DNA of 64,000 nt from Chlorokybus atmophyticus (taxonomy: Eukaryota; Streptophyta; Chlorokybophyceae; Chlorokybales; Chlorokybaceae), in the NCBI GenBank assembly GCA_009103225.1, contig RHPI01002264.1, positions 99,633 to 163,632 on the forward strand, in the 5' to 3' direction. The position numbers were made by a program, and so were the translations under genes. The notes beneath the pieces are model-generated. The model ran no database searches and had not been told where the DNA came from. It saw nothing but the letters and a program-made list of their open reading frames with translations. Below, one piece after another: positions 1 through 13,059 of the stretch. The stretch's first letter is position 1. The number at the start of each line of letters is the position of its first letter.

Positions 1-1
1 G

Positions 2-2451
2 TCTACAATGCTTGTGGACGTGAGCGCGAAGGCCGCACGCATGCGCCCACCGCTGCAGGACCTGCGCGCGAAGCTTGTGGAGGTGCGTGCAGCTGCCGCT
101 GCAGCCCTCGCCGCCCTGCAACAGGGCTTGGAGAAGCGTGCCGAGGCTGCAGCCGCCCGCCAGACGCTGGAGCTCCTGCTTGATGCCGCCCACGTGGCCT
201 CAAAGGTGGAGAAGCTGCTCGCTGAGCAGGACGGAGGAGGGGGCGACAACGACAACGAGACTATTGAGAACGGCGTGCAAGGAAGTGCTGGGCGTATGCA
301 ACACAACAAAAGTGAGGCTGCGAGGGCGAGGCTGCTTGAGCGTGTGGCCTCAGAAATGAACCGTCTGCGATTCCTTACCACACGGGGACAGGGTTTACCG
401 CTTGTGACGGCGTTGGCTCCACGCGTTGAGGCCGCCGAGAAGGCCCTCGTGACGCGGCTCGAGGCGTGCTTGAGGCGCGGGTTGGCCACACGGGACTCAA
501 AGGCGTTGTTCCACGTGCTGCAGGCGTTTCTGGCAGCTGAGCATGCGCGCACGGCCGAGCGCGTGGTGCGGGAAGTCCTCGTTGCTCCCCTTGTGGCTGA
601 CGTATTCACTGCACCCGAGGCTTCCGGAGATGTGCTTCGTGCAGAGCTGCAGTCCATTGCACCCCGCACGCAAGAACAGTTGGGTTTCCTGCTCGAGCTG
701 ACGCACGGGTCCGGCGCCCTTGCGCACGGCTTTGACTGGCTTGCAGCCTCCGTGCTGGCAGAAGTCTCGCAGCAGCTCACTCTGAGGCGAGCCGCTGCGC
801 TTGGACCTGGCCTTCCTGCACTCTTTCATGCTCACTACCTCGCTGCATTGGATTTCCTCTGCGCCCTCGAGGCCATGTGTCCAACAAAAGCCGCAGTGCA
901 AGCCTTTCGCGCGCACTCTGCGTACTCAGACTTTCTGGCGAAATGGAACCTCGGCGTGTACTTCACGCTTCGTTACCAGGACTTTGCCGGCGCTCTTGAT
1001 GCTGCGTTGGACCCGTCCCGATTGTGGGAGGCAGCTGCGGCCAAGTCCACGCTCTCTCTCGCAGCCTCGAATGTGCTAAACAACGCGCTCCTGCGCTGTT
1101 GGACACCCGACACTTTCCTGGCCGCACTCTCCCACCGCTTCTTGAAACTCTCACTGCAACTCCTGGCACGCTACCGCACGCGACTGGAAGAGGGTGTCCA
1201 CGCAATTACAGGCTTCTCTACTGCTGTTGGGTACGCCCCACAAGGGCAAGGCAGCGCCTCAGCTGTGCCTCCAACATGGGCGTCCTCGGCATCGCCTGAG
1301 GACTTTGTTCTGGTAATACTGTGTGTGTCAACATGTGCAATGACGCTGGTGGCTCGTGCAATGAGCTCTTGTTGATGGTAATACTGGCATTGCTATGTTC
1401 AGATGTACTGCGACATCCAGCGCTTATCTCAAGCGGTCCAGTCGCAGTTGTTGCCTCTCGTAGCAGGCTGCCTCTCGCATCTACCAGAGGCGGCTTCAAA
1501 AGTGAGTTGACAGATGTTGCCATCATCATTGATGAGCACTGCATCGTTACCAACAGTGTCAACCATGTTGTATGCACCAAAGCAATTGTCATTTGTCATG
1601 TAGGGTGCTCAGTCTGCTTTGCAAAACGCGGCAGAGTCCCTCGCTGCTTTGTCTCCAGCTATCATGGCTGTGGTGATGGACGCACTAACCGAGAAGTGCG
1701 CTGAGGTATGCAGAAGGTCACATTGGTCAGTTATCGTGTACAATGAGCTTGTGTCAGTACTAAGCTGTAGTGTCTTGTACCCATTGCTGCGCACAGGTGG
1801 TGAAGCAGCTGCGTAGCATTACAACACTGTACCGCATGACCAACAAGCCGATGCCCACGCGGCCTTCACATTTCGTGCCACTTATACTACAACCCTTGCG
1901 CGCATTTAGTGACGGAGAGCGAGCAGCGCTGTTGAGTCCAGAGCGCAGAACAGAGCTCGCGCATGGTGTAGCCCTCAAAGTTACCACCAGGTGCCGATGC
2001 ATGCGGAACACATGCAGGGTGTGATGTACGCCGTTTTGCACACAACCAAACCTTTTTACTGTTGGTATGTTACAGATTTGATGAAACTGCACGTGACTTC
2101 GTGACCACGGTGAAGAAAACAGAGTCATCGTTAAAGCGGCTGAAGGGGCGAACAGGTGGTATGGATGGAAGTGCAAGTGGTGGCGTGTCTGACACCGACA
2201 AAATTATGCATCAACTCGTGCTGGATGTCAAAGTGAGTGCTGTGGCTTGCGTACTTATTGGTTTTCACCCTGCGTTGTGATTGCTTGGCGGCACATTGGC
2301 GTGAGATCTGTTGTTGAATGCTTTGCGGTTGCAGGAGTACGGCAAGCAGCTGCAGCGGATTGGCATTGATGCTGCGCAGTTGGAGCCGTACAGGAAACTG
2401 TGGGAGTGTGTGTCGCCAGCGGAGGACACTGCTTTGCCATTGCTTACATGA
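2..2451 (+). CDS. COG2: Conserved oligomeric Golgi complex subunit 2 (5'-truncated by the window)
   Basis: COG2 belongs to lobe A of the COG tethering complex, which holds retrograde vesicles at the Golgi. The frame is already open at base 2, so the N-terminus lies upstream. Six exons are visible: 2-1312, 1403-1501, 1604-1705, 1797-1990, 2076-2232 and 2335-2451, with GT-AG introns and matching phases. They give about 659 residues ending in TGA. The order of conserved blocks follows animal COG2: a helical N-terminal segment, the AHSAYSDFLAKWNLGVYF block, the LYRMTNKPMPTRPSHFV block, and the VKKTESSLKRLKG and VSDTDKIMHQLVLDVK tail. No frame damage is seen. Identification comes from remembered family blocks and is strong. 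Confidence 0.93.
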
Positions 2452-5400
2452 TGTAAAAGCCATTTGATTAGAACAGCTTTGCTCTATGCATCCAGTTGGA
2501 GTCGTGTGGTGGTGTCCATTTGCATTCAATGACTCGCACATACTCAGTGCAACTTTGCCGCATCGTAACACAAGAAGAGTATCTTGTGGGCAACAGTGGT
2601 CAGCAGTACTGCATAAAGCTTGGTAACAGTCACAGTGACTACATGATTCTGTTACGGCAGCACACATGCATGTTGACGCACAAGCTTGCATGTGTACACA
2701 TTCTATGTGTTTGCTGGTTTGCTCTGTTCTTGCTCACTTGTTCTCGTCACTCTCACCTGCCCAGTTCACTCTCACTTTCTCAGTTGACTCATGCTGAATC
2801 AGTTCACTCGTGCACTTAATCAGTTCGCTGGTGCAGTTGCGTCACAGTTTGCGCGCTGACTACTTCACTATTGCTATGGTTACCGTTCTCAAGTTAGCCT
2901 GCAGGCGTTTGACAAGCGCGTTGGATGAAGCTAACATCCCTTGGCGGCCAGCAGCCCTCAGTGCACAGCACACGCACAAGCACCCCCGCCTCACCCCTCG
3001 CCCTGCCTGCTCTATGCTCTGTGCTGCTGCTGCTGTTGCTGTGGTTTCAATCTCAAAGCTAACCGCTACCCGTATCACACACGTCGGTACCCGTATCACA
3101 CAGGTCGGTTGTCTATCGTACCTGCCTTGCCTGCTCCTGCCCCCTTTGCTACCCGCCCCTGCCCAACACTGCACTTAGCTACAGCTTATAGTTGGATAGA
3201 ATGCCCCATTGGTGTTAATAAAAGCGTGTGTCTCTGTGCTGCTTATTGGTTGGCTGTTAGCTAGCGTTTCTATGATTGCATCGGAAGTACATATCATCTT
3301 ATATATCATTTACTTTTGTAAGTCCTCTCACTAACTCGAATAGGTCCTCTGTGTTTTCCTCTGTTGTGGTCACCTAAACAGCGCACTAGTGTCCCAAACT
3401 GTCTCCGGCCTGTTGCATGTACTCTTAACCCAATACATGATAGTTCAGCATGTCAGTCTCGACTAACCACAGCACAGCACATCATTATTGCATGAACTAC
3501 ATACATACGTACAAGTATTGCCATATGTGCTGTCATGGCAAGTTGGCCAAAGTCGCTATGCAGCACTTCTATGCAGTGAGAGTCCAACAATGCCTAAGGG
3601 CCATGTGGGCAGGTACTACATGCATGTACTGACTGCTATGGCTAACGGGGTGTGGGTAGTAGAGTAGTTGTTGAAGCTAGTGAGTAATAGTAGCCTGGTG
3701 GTCTACATGAACAGTGTGAACAGCATGTTAACATCATGCTGGGTCCATTGCATGTGTCGTGCATGTGCATACGTGTCGCGCATGTTCTGTACACTTGACG
3801 CCTTGGGTTATTGCCTGCAAGGTTAACTGGCTTGCATCATCGCCTTAAGCTTTGAAAATGAGGTCTGCAATGGCCCAAGAGGAGGAGAGGGGCACTCACG
3901 CATGCTTCACTTGCTTGACTAGGTGTAAATCACACCGTGCATTGCAACTGCCAACAGAAAGATGGTGCACCACAATGACAGCTTGTGATGGACAATAGGT
4001 TGAGCATGCTCACTTGTAATAAGACCCCAAACCCACCTGCATCCTGCCGCAGAAGGCCAGGTGGCACCACCTTGGCCCAGCGCAGCGCTGGAAAGGCCGC
4101 CCAGCCCACCGCGGCGAGGCGGGCGGGCAGGGGATGAGGCGGAGCTTCTCCCCTGCAGCAAGCTCACATTCAGCACCATCATAACCAAGATCGAAGCAAT
4201 CCTTCTCCCCCTTCTCCTCCTCCTCACTCACCGAGAGGCAGGTGCTCGCCGATGACGCTTAGCAGNGGGGGGATTAGCTAACTTAGTATGAGCGCAGGCC
4301 ACGACTGAGCGATTGCTTGTGCAGTGGAGGTCTACATTAAGTCCTCCCTCAAGACCGTTGCCGCATGAGGGGATCCCCTTTTTAAAGGAAACCCTCCTCG
4401 ACATTTGAGTTTTCCTCAGCACTGCTAGCAACATGTAGTAACGAGATAACATGTCATTAATATGTCTTTTGTAATTGATATACTATAATACTGTAATTCT
4501 ACAAAATCAACATAAAACAATTTACTCCGTAAGGGCATTTTATCAAAATCTTTTTGCTTTTGAACTCTCAACTTATGCATTCAATGGTATTTAACCATGC
4601 ATTGGTTAAGATAGGTCTTCAAGACACCCCAACCATAAAGTACAGTTATTTAAGCGGAGCCTTTTGCAAAGAATTGCGGTAATACATTACTCATCGACAG
4701 AGAAGTTACAAAGGCCCCGTCATTCGTCCCGATAAACAAATCTGTCCGGCCGCCATGAGTGAATTCAAATTAACGAAAATCGACCTTCATTTTAATAGCT
4801 TGTGTAGCTACCAAACGCTGATAGAGACACAAGCTATCTCTAGGAGCACAAAAACTTGCAACCCATAGGATGTACCACATCCAATAAGCAATGCTAACTC
4901 ACCCGTTACAATACCTACACTGCTGTGTATGCTAAAAGCCTCGATCGTCTTGTAACCATCAACTTATATACATGAAGCTATGGGCAATTATGCTTGCATT
5001 ACCGAAATCTCTGATAGTCACTTGATGATATGTACTACAACATCACGTTCTAAAATTGTTACTTATTGCCGTGGATGAGAGTCGGGCGCACACCGTTACC
5101 CTGCGCATTGCAGCCTGCAATGCGCAGGGTAAGGGTGTGCACAAGGAAGTTGCATGTGCGTTGCAAGTGTGTTTGTCCCGCATGGACGCAATCACATCTG
5201 CACATCACCCGCTATTTCGTTTGCTAGGGCGCAATCCCATGCAGAATCACAATGCCGACACCGTTGCAGGTGCTGGACATGATTACAGCAGACAAGCAGG
5301 GGCCGGCGGTCCGTCGGTCGGAGACACCGAGCCTCAATGTTTACAGGCCACTTCAGCTCTCAGTGGCCCTGAAAAGCAGTCTTTAAGAATCGGCATGATA

Positions 5401-5607
5401 TCGGTCACAGTACAATCACAAAGCGCGAGGCATGTGTCGTACGCACGGCGCGCGGCCTGCACCAAGATGTACCGCACGCGCCCAAGAACTAGTACGGCAC
5501 CAGCTTATGCGTCAAAGAGTAAACATGCGTGTTGAAAAAAGTTGTCTCAAACAACACACTGGGCTGCATCTGTGCTGCTGTCTGTGTCAACGCCGCCGCC
5601 GCCGCCA
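2452..5607. other. Intergenic region between COG2 and PNGase A
   Basis: No reading frame here has convincing coding character. It begins with the COG2 3' region (TGTAA close after the stop). Short repeats of a TCAGTTCACTC-like word occur near 2760-2835, and a 20-21 bp tandem pair near 3065-3105 contains CGTATCACACA. A GC-rich island lies at about 4050-4260, followed by a single N at 4266. From 4440 to 5050 the DNA is AT-rich. A near-perfect palindrome at 5088-5140 is listed separately. The last 500 bp presumably holds the PNGase A promoter, but no defined motif could be assigned. Confidence 0.5.
5088..5140. repeat. Near-perfect 26-bp palindrome
   Basis: Arms at 5088-5113 and 5115-5140 are reverse complements over 26 bp with one mismatch and a single-base centre at 5114. 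The core is TACCCTGCGCATTGCAG. It lies about 470 bp upstream of the PNGase A start. It could form a cruciform or RNA hairpin, or be the remains of a small inverted-repeat element. Confidence 0.85.
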
Positions 5608-8353
5608 ATGAGAGCCATGGCGAGGCGGACGACGCCTTCGCTGCTGGTGCTGGTGCTGAGTGCTACTGCTGTGTTATTTGCTGCGGCGCAGTCGACATCA
5701 GAGCCCTGGCCAGACCCCTCCAACTTCACCAATGTGCGCTTTGTTCAGTTTAGAAAACTCTGACTGGTTGCATGCTGGTGCATACTGTTTCAACATCAAG
5801 TCCATCATGCAAACAATGCCATTGCCTTGTTTCTTCACGTACTATGTCTGAGACACTGACACAAAGTGATGCGACTGATTCTCACAACCCCTCCCTCCCA
5901 GATCACACCCGGCTTCGTGAAGGTTCCAACCCCTTCCGGCGTCTCCTCCTGCAACAAGACCATTGCTCGCATCACAACTATCAACCCAACCCCTTCTGGC
6001 TTCTACTCAGCCGGCTCATTCCAACCACCTTCAACAAACTCCACTGCAGGAGACTGCCCCACACGCTGGTCGCGCATCAAGCTGGCACTTAGCATGCAGA
6101 CTGAAGATGTGGAGGGTTATCAGCGTGCGGTTGGCGTGTTTATCAAAGGTGTGTGTGTGTGTGTGTGTTTTGAGATGCACACCTCCGTGGGTTTGTGAGT
6201 CACAATCTTGCAATAGGTGTTGAGGTTATGCGCGTGAGGATGGAGTGGACCAACACGAACAAGACGTACTTCCGTGCTGAAGCCGACGTCACAAAGGTGA
6301 GGACGCATGAACTGCACTGTCACGACACACACTTCCATACCTATGCACATGCGGGCATGCATGCGGCGATGCATACAAGTGTGCATGTATTTGCGTATGC
6401 AACCACCCAGAGTTGTGTGCAACCTCACTATTACCTTTTCTGTCACGCAGTATGCATCCATCTTTCGCTCGACATCCCCGCTCCCCATCACAATCGGTTT
6501 TGACAGCCCACCCACATCAAACTCAAGCGCCCGCAACGTGACGGCTGAGTGCACTTTCTACGGCACGTCCTCACATTTTCCTGCAGCCGCCCTCGGGAGC
6601 ACGTTCGTACCCGACGTGGTGGTACCTATCGTGTATGATGCGACAACCGGCAAGAGGTGGGGAGAACCCAATCTCAGCACGCGAGTAGCGAACGCAGACA
6701 TACCTCCAAACCCATTCAAGGCTCAGATTGAGGTGCGCGCGTGTATGCATATGTGTGCTTGTGTGGAAATGAGTTGATGAGGTGCAATCAGCTGGTACTA
6801 CCAGAGCGTCCGCGTGTGTGCGTGTGTGTGCAAGTGTAACGAGCACGCAGACTCTCACATGTGGCATTGTCTGCATGTGCGTGTGCACGCGCGATGACAC
6901 ACCCACACACACGCCCAGACATGCGCGCTAGCGTGTGCCCACGCGCCTGAACGCATGCACACAAGTGCACGCACATCAACACATGCACACGCACACACGG
7001 ATGTATGCTTGCAGGTGTATGCTTCTCGACCGCCAGAAGATGAGTCAAGTATCATAACATTTGGGCAAGTGGTGGTACGTTTGTTGGACACATCGTAGCA
7101 TCACGATTGTTGCTTTCTTCATGAGCTGTGCTGGGTATGCGTGGGTTCAGCAGATGTCAACAAGACGTGTACACGTACGCGCGCAGGTGTTCATCAACAA
7201 CAACGCCGTCGGGCACGCGTATGCTCCCAACGTGGAGTTCACGCACACGGCCGTGATACCCACATTCACTTTGCTGGCGGGCCCGTTTGTGGGCGTGTTG
7301 GCCGAGCCGAGAGCCCACAACTTCTCTTTCCGCAGCCCCGAGAGCACCAAAGTGTTGGTGGGTGCCAACTTGCTAGTGTGGCTCGCGAAAGGCGTGGCGA
7401 GCACCTCGGGCCAACTCATACTTGCACACCACACGCCCTTGTTCGATAAGACACTCGTGGACCAACCCGCACCCGCCGAGTACAACGAACAAGGCGGCCC
7501 GGGACCCCAATATTATGCTCCTGCTTATGCCGAAGCGTGGACTGAAGTGTTGACCAGCGGTTTCGTGCAAGTGAGTGTGGGTGTGTGCGTGCGCATGTGT
7601 GGGTGTGGGTGTGTATCATTGTGTGTTGTGTTTCAGGTTGGGTCGAAGATATGGGACTACTCCAATGGTCAGCTGGCGGTCGCACATGTATTTGACAACA
7701 AAGGGCTCTTTATCTACGAGTATGCCAAGAACCGTCTGGTAAGCAAGCCAACTGTTGTGCACTGCGTGTGTAAGTGTGTGTCAAGGCGTGTGCACGTACG
7801 CGTAAATAGTATATGTACATGTTTGCATGCGCATCCATGTACATGCGCACGCGCGCGTGTTGGCGCTCGCATTTTCATCATGAACAACATCTTCACTGCA
7901 CAACAGTATGTGGAGTCCGGAGCCACACAGAAGCGTTCCATGAGTGGCCAGGACCCCGTTGAGACGGACGATGTGGTGCACACATATGTGAACGACCACG
8001 TGTCGGATTGTCACCGCGAACTTTGCGGTTTGCGCTTTACCGACGCATACACCATCGACTTCACCAACATATTGACACCCCCCAGGGACCCGTTGTATAC
8101 GAGTTCTAAATACGCATCTACAACTCTCTCCCACACGTACACGCTCGACGAGGTGACGCAAGGGTCGTACGACTACCCGATAACAACACTCGAGCACGGG
8201 GACTACGAGAACGACATATTGTTCGATGGAAGTTATTGCTACAACTACACGTCTCACACCCACGCCAATGATGAGCTGTCGCATCAGAAGGGCACGTACA
8301 ACGTTGTGCGCCACACATCCACAACGGTGTCCGACAACTTCAATTGCTATTGA
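5608..8353 (+). CDS. Secreted peptide-N4-(N-acetyl-beta-glucosaminyl)asparagine amidase A (PNGase A family)
   Basis: PNGase A releases N-glycans from glycopeptides in the secretory pathway or outside the cell. Eight exons fit: 5608-5733, 5902-6148, 6217-6296, 6451-6732, 7015-7074, 7187-7570, 7637-7738 and 7907-8353. All phases agree and give about 575 residues ending in TGA, close to plant PNGase A length. Residues 1-30 are a signal peptide (SLLVLVLSATAVLFAAAQS); a second ATG nine bases later would also keep it. Family hallmarks are a Cys/Trp-containing N-terminal block, the GVEVMRVRMEWTNTNKTYF segment and HNFSFRSP...VLVGANLLVWLAKG, which matches the plant HEFGI...YWLVDANLHLWLD block. Several N-glycosylation sequons are present. 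The exon 1 donor (AAT|GTGCGC) is the least certain junction. Confidence 0.88.
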
Positions 8354-9141
8354 TTCAAAGTCAAAATTAAGTGCCTTTTGTAAATCAGTGTGTAACCCCG
8401 CGAATAAACCCTGCAGCTCGTACCAATAAGGGAGAATTTTGGCTTAGGTGTGACTCTTTCCCTTGTTGAGCGGGACGATAATTGTATATTGTGCAGTTTT
8501 GTATAGCAGTTTTTCTGTTCTGGCATTGATTTGTGATCGAACTCATTTCGCTTCTATAGCGCTGATGTCCACACAAAACTTCATGCGTTACCTCATCAAC
8601 ATGAGTTGGAATGGGCTCTTCACATCAAATCCTTGCAGTTGTTGTGCGGTTAGTGCAGTACTGGCAGGCTTGATTGTGGTTGTCTGACTCTATGTAAGAG
8701 CTGCATACACATATGTCTGTTGTGTATAGGCCAACGCCAATATACACACCTGCACATTCACACGCTGGCACGCACATGTGCATGCCAGCGAAGCACACGC
8801 GCACACACATGTACAAACGTGCGCACACATATGCACATGCGTATGCGCACATACATGCATACATATCCATTCGCAGGCCAGTGCTGTGATACAGTAACAG
8901 TCTGATTCTGATGACAGTAACAGCAGCCAACAACTCCTGACACAAAAACAACACTGCTTTCAGTACGTCCCGTACTGAATTTATGTACTCGCTTACCAAA
9001 ACTAGCAATCAAATTGAACTATACACTTCATCACCCTCGAACGCAAACTGACCTGCTTAGCTGCTTATGCTATAGTTAGGGGGGAATGACATTATCTGAC
9101 CACATATCACCACACCTCGTGGTATGTGGTAGTATAAACAG
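8354..9141. other. Convergent 3' intergenic region (PNGase A / SUMO)
   Basis: The two flanking genes end toward each other here. The sequence contains A-rich and TGTAA-like 3' processing candidates just after the PNGase A stop, then CA/TG-rich low-complexity DNA at about 8740-8870. No convincing coding region was found. Confidence 0.6.
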
Positions 9142-9843
9142 TCACCTTGTGTGCTCGCCGCCCATTTGTTCCATCGCCACTTGGACCATGTCGCCGTCCT
9201 CCATCTCGTATTCTTCGGGCGACCGGTCCCCTTGTATGCGATGCCTGAAACCCAACATTATCATCACCATCGCCAACAACAGCTCCGTCAGGAATAACAA
9301 CTTTTTCAGTATTGATCAACAAGTAGAATGCGATTGTTGTCAAGCGTACCCTTCGAAAAAAAATCGCACTTTCGCCACATCAATGGACTTGCGCGAGCAG
9401 TAGGCTTCCATGATCTGTGAGGAACAACGTGGTTACGTTGCATTCTGTGCACTGCAACAAGTCTACAGCACGCCGCATCAGGTTAATGCTACATTGCAGA
9501 CATAACGCCGCATTGCAAATCTTGGTGCTGTATCACACTGCAACAGCTTGCATGATGAATAATATAACCATGCATGCACGTGCGTGCACACACGCCCACA
9601 CACCCATACGCACGCACAAAACATGTGCAACGAATGACACTGCACCTTGCACTCCCTTACCTTTCTGAACTTGGTTGTCTTCTTGACCTTGAACACCATG
9701 TCGTTGTCCTCGTGGTCCTTGAGCTTGATGGTGAGAACGTCGCCGCCGCCGCCGCCGCTGCTGCCGCCGACGTCGCCGGCGATGTTGGGCTTCACGTCCT
9801 GCGTCGGCGGCTGGCTTTCCTCCTTATCATCCTCTGCAGACAT
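9142..9843 (-). CDS. SUMO (small ubiquitin-like modifier)
   Basis: SUMO is conjugated to lysines after its C-terminus is trimmed to a di-glycine. Three minus-strand exons, 9843-9661, 9414-9350 and 9244-9142, join in phase to give 116 residues ending in TGA. The N-terminal 35 residues are flexible and acidic, then Gly-rich. The beta-grasp fold follows, with IKLKDHEDNDMVFKVKKTT, a conserved FFFEG block, GHRIQGDRSPEEYEMEDGD and VAMEQMGG. The precursor tail after the di-glycine is EHTR, so a SENP/Ulp protease would be needed for maturation. A short Gly run (GGSSGGGGGD) comes from a GCC/GCG repeat. Identification is clear. Confidence 0.96.
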
Positions 9844-10724
9844 CTGTGCGCGCAAGCACACTCTTCATGCCCATGCACACATGACACGCAGTTGCATGCA
9901 TGCTTGTAGTACAACATGGAGTCAAGAGAACCGACTTCGCATCACACCATGCGATGCCATTGACTGCTGCAATTGCATGCTTGCTTGTTCAGCCCATGCA
10001 TTGTATGAACTGACATACTTAACTCACGAAACCAGAGCAATTGTAATTATTCCTGAAACACACAAAGGCGAATGCAACCATTCCAGTCGCAACACAATGT
10101 GTACTTTGCCACATTGTGTGATCACAGAGGTAAACTGTGTTGAATATGTTGTCGTTGCAGTGAGCAGAGAGACCAACTTTGGCAATAACGCAAAGGGTCA
10201 AACACCTGCTCTGAGCTGCCCTGTAGGCGGCGGTGTCAGTAGCAGTGTTAGCGTTGGCGTTAATGATGATGGCGTTGACAGTCAGGGTGTTGGCGGCGGC
10301 CTCAGGCAGGCGGAGAGCACCTTGCTTAGCACGAAGCGCACGCCGGCTGAGGGCACAAGAGGCAAAAAGTCTAATGAGCGAGAACCTCTTTGTTGAGAGC
10401 TTCTTCGTTTTCTACCAACCTCTCCCCTTCCTCCTCCTCCTCCTCGTCCTCCGGCAAGCCAACCCTCTCTCCTCAACCCCGCAGCCGACCACCTCAGTCA
10501 CACCGCCGCTGACAAGGGCGGGAAAAAGCTCAATCAGAACCAGTTTACCCAACCCGAAAGAGCCAACTCCGATCCAGCGTTTGGAGTTGAATCCTTCACG
10601 ATCGATTGAACCGGAAGCACTTTAGGGCTTCTGTTGTGACAGAATATTCCCCCTCAGCGGCGGTGACAGTCTGGGCGGCGGCGTCGGTGGCGTTGGTGGC
10701 GGGATTAGGGAGATTGATTGCAGC
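9844..10724. other. Divergent promoter region (SUMO / hypothetical membrane protein)
   Basis: About 880 bp separates the SUMO start on the minus strand from the first ATG of the next plus-strand gene. It holds CA-rich DNA at 9850-9900 and a GC-rich tract near 10220-10560 with CTCCTCCTCCTCGTCC pyrimidine runs. No reading frame here has recognisable domains, and no TATA box can be claimed. Confidence 0.5.
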
Positions 10725-12471
10725 ATGGCTATGGAGAGGTCCAAGAGCCAGCCGGTGGCGGTGACTGCCTCCGCCGCTGGGGAGTCGATCTCTGGGGCGT
10801 TCGGTGGCGCCCGCCGCCGCGGGAGCAAAGGGCAGGCGGTGCAAAGAGCTGCACCAACAGATAATGCCGCCAAGGTAATAACTACATGAGTGTGTCAAAA
10901 GAGATTCAGTCTTTGTTAACTATGTCGAGGCTTGGTGTTGTTCATCACAAGAATGGTGGTTGAGCATGTGCAACAGGAAGCTCATGCAAGGAAGGAGGGG
11001 AGCTTTTGCCTTGTTGGACACTGATTATATGCATGGGCTCATACTGTTACAATGCTATCAACGAAGCCAAATGGTCCCTGCCAGAATCCGCGGGCCTAAG
11101 TTCTTGCCTTGCATTGGACTTTTGTTTCGCGTCTGTTGCACGTGGTATGAAACATGCAGCACAAGTTTTAATGTGGCAGAAATTGTATGTGTCTGTGCAA
11201 TGCTATCGTATTAGTGCCATTTAAGGACGGATGTTTGTGTGCTCCGTGCTGTTTTCTGCAAGCTGATAGTGCTTATGAACATGCTCTTGTACTCAGTTAG
11301 GAGGCTTGGAAGATTTTTGTATGTACCTCTACCACTATCACTATGCTGACATCACGTTTAACAGACTTGCATTGCACATCAGCACATGGCATACGCTCAG
11401 TCAGTACACATGAGTACTTTCAGCGCTTATTGGCTGACCTTTGAAACTCTCAGATCATAGCAGTGTCATGCATGCTTGTGTGGGTATACAACAAACTATG
11501 TATGCATAATTGTTCAGATCGACATGTGTGTTTGTGTCATTTACCCACCGCATTGTTCACTTCTCGCAGTTGTCCCGCAACTGCTTCTTGCTGTGCTGGC
11601 TGCATAGCAAATTACGTCATCATCACAGGGTTGTGCCAGCAATACCACAACGCGCTTGCACATGCACTTGCACGTTGTTGTTGGTTAGCCGCACTTGTAA
11701 AGTGTGCCACCCACTGGGGTCAGGTGTTGGCAGAGAGCGCTGTGGCTGCGGCGACACCGGCCTTCGTGCGTAGCGTGACGCGCGTGGCCCTCTCGTTCAA
11801 CACGTTTGTGTTCCTGGGCTTCACCGCGCTCTTCATGCTCGCGCACCGCCTCGGCTGGGCGCAGATACAGCTGCCGCCTCACCCTGAAGCCCCGCCGCCC
11901 GGCAGCCGATTCTCACGAGAGGTGGGGCTTATATTCCAGTTGGTTTGCTGATCCTATGTGCTTATGGTTTGTGTGTACACATCTGACATATGTAGTCCGC
12001 GTGAGCATGCGCCTGCGTGCGTGCGTGTACACGTTGGCGCGTGTTCCTGTGTCCACGCGCTCCCGTATGGGAGGTGGGTGTTGTGGGCGGGCGGGCAAAT
12101 CATACATTGCCCACTACGTACCTGCAATCAACCATGCTGTAGATACATTGTTTGTGTCTACAGCGTGTTCATCTGCATGTAGTGGGCGTTATCCTCATGT
12201 ACATAATGCCTAACATGTGCAGTCTGCAGCTGTGTGTACATTGCGTACATACGCGCTAGACTTATATACATGACTCTTGTGAGCAAGTTCATGCATACAC
12301 ACAGCAACCTTCAAAGCTGATCTTTCGCGCTGCTCTGCGTGTGCAGTTTCTGCTGGTTGACAAGACTCTCCGACCCATCGCGGGCATATTCTGGCTGTTC
12401 ATGACGGGCATCAACTACCAGGCCCTCTGCGCCAAGTCCAACGCCATCAAGTGCGCGGCATCCATCGCCAG
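10725..12471 (+). CDS. Hypothetical membrane protein (incomplete gene model)
   Basis: I do not recognise this protein. A first exon at 10725-10874 starts MAMERSKSQPVAV and ends at a good donor (CAAG|GTAATA). A later exon ends at 11921. It encodes ESAVAAATPAFVRSVTRV and then a hydrophobic stretch FNTFVFLGFTALFMLA, likely a transmembrane helix, followed by a Pro-rich loop. An exon at 12347-12471 encodes FLLVDKTLRPIAGIFWLFM, a second possible membrane segment, and ends at AG|GTCTGA. The last two exons join in phase. The exon or exons linking the first ATG to the membrane part, and those after 12471, are not resolved. A small membrane protein with two helices and an Ala/Ser-rich N-terminus is the best description. 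Confidence 0.5.
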
Positions 12472-13059
12472 GTCTGACAACATATGCAACAACATTGCTT
12501 GGGTTGTTTTTATATTTTATTGCTGAATCACCCAACTTGGCAGTGCTGCTGTGGTGGTCACGTGGTTTGTTGCGTGTGAGCGGCCGTGGGAGCAAAGGAA
12601 AGACATGGACCCCTCAACACTGTACATCAACAGTAAGCACTCAACACAAGTGTGGGTCACAGCTGTTGTGCCATTTGCGTGTACATGTTTGAACATGTGA
12701 TCAACACAGATTCTGTTGTGCAGTTGCGCTGCACTCTTATGCACTCCTTCTCAACATTGCGAGCACGGTTGCTTCAGCCATCGGCGTGCATCGCGCGCAC
12801 CAGCACTGGCACAAAGCGCTCGCAGACATTCAGAATAGCAAATCAACTTGAATGTTGGGTAGGCACAATTCCTATGTTGTTACTGTACTCGCACTCTTAC
12901 CCCTGTATATTATCAGCTTGGCCCGTATCGCGTTTCACACTTATGGTGCGCCTGCTATGTGGCAAGAATGTTTGTGCACTAGGTGCTATTGCTACATACG
13001 CAGCAAAAATAGTAACTAAAGTTACTCTAGATAGTCATACTAGCTAGTTTACTGTTGTG
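12472..13059. other. Unresolved interval after the hypothetical membrane protein
   Basis: This may contain one or more 3' exons of the upstream gene (a segment near 12580-12640 reads PWEQRKDMDPSTLYINS and is followed by GTAAG). The splice phase to the preceding exon could not be made to fit with confidence. The rest looks non-coding and leads to the 3' end of the convergent sugar-dehydrogenase-like gene. Confidence 0.35.

Noticed and set aside
5056-5535. A 159-codon open frame upstream of PNGase A
   Set aside because: It contains the 26-bp palindrome, has no domain or coding bias, and lies in the likely promoter.
7061-8353. A single 430-codon open frame read as an intronless gene
   Set aside because: It runs through intron sequence rich in TG/CA; the spliced exons match PNGase A and the intervening parts do not.
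9647-10396. A 249-codon plus-strand open frame
   Set aside because: Its first part is the antisense of SUMO exon 1; the rest has no recognisable features.
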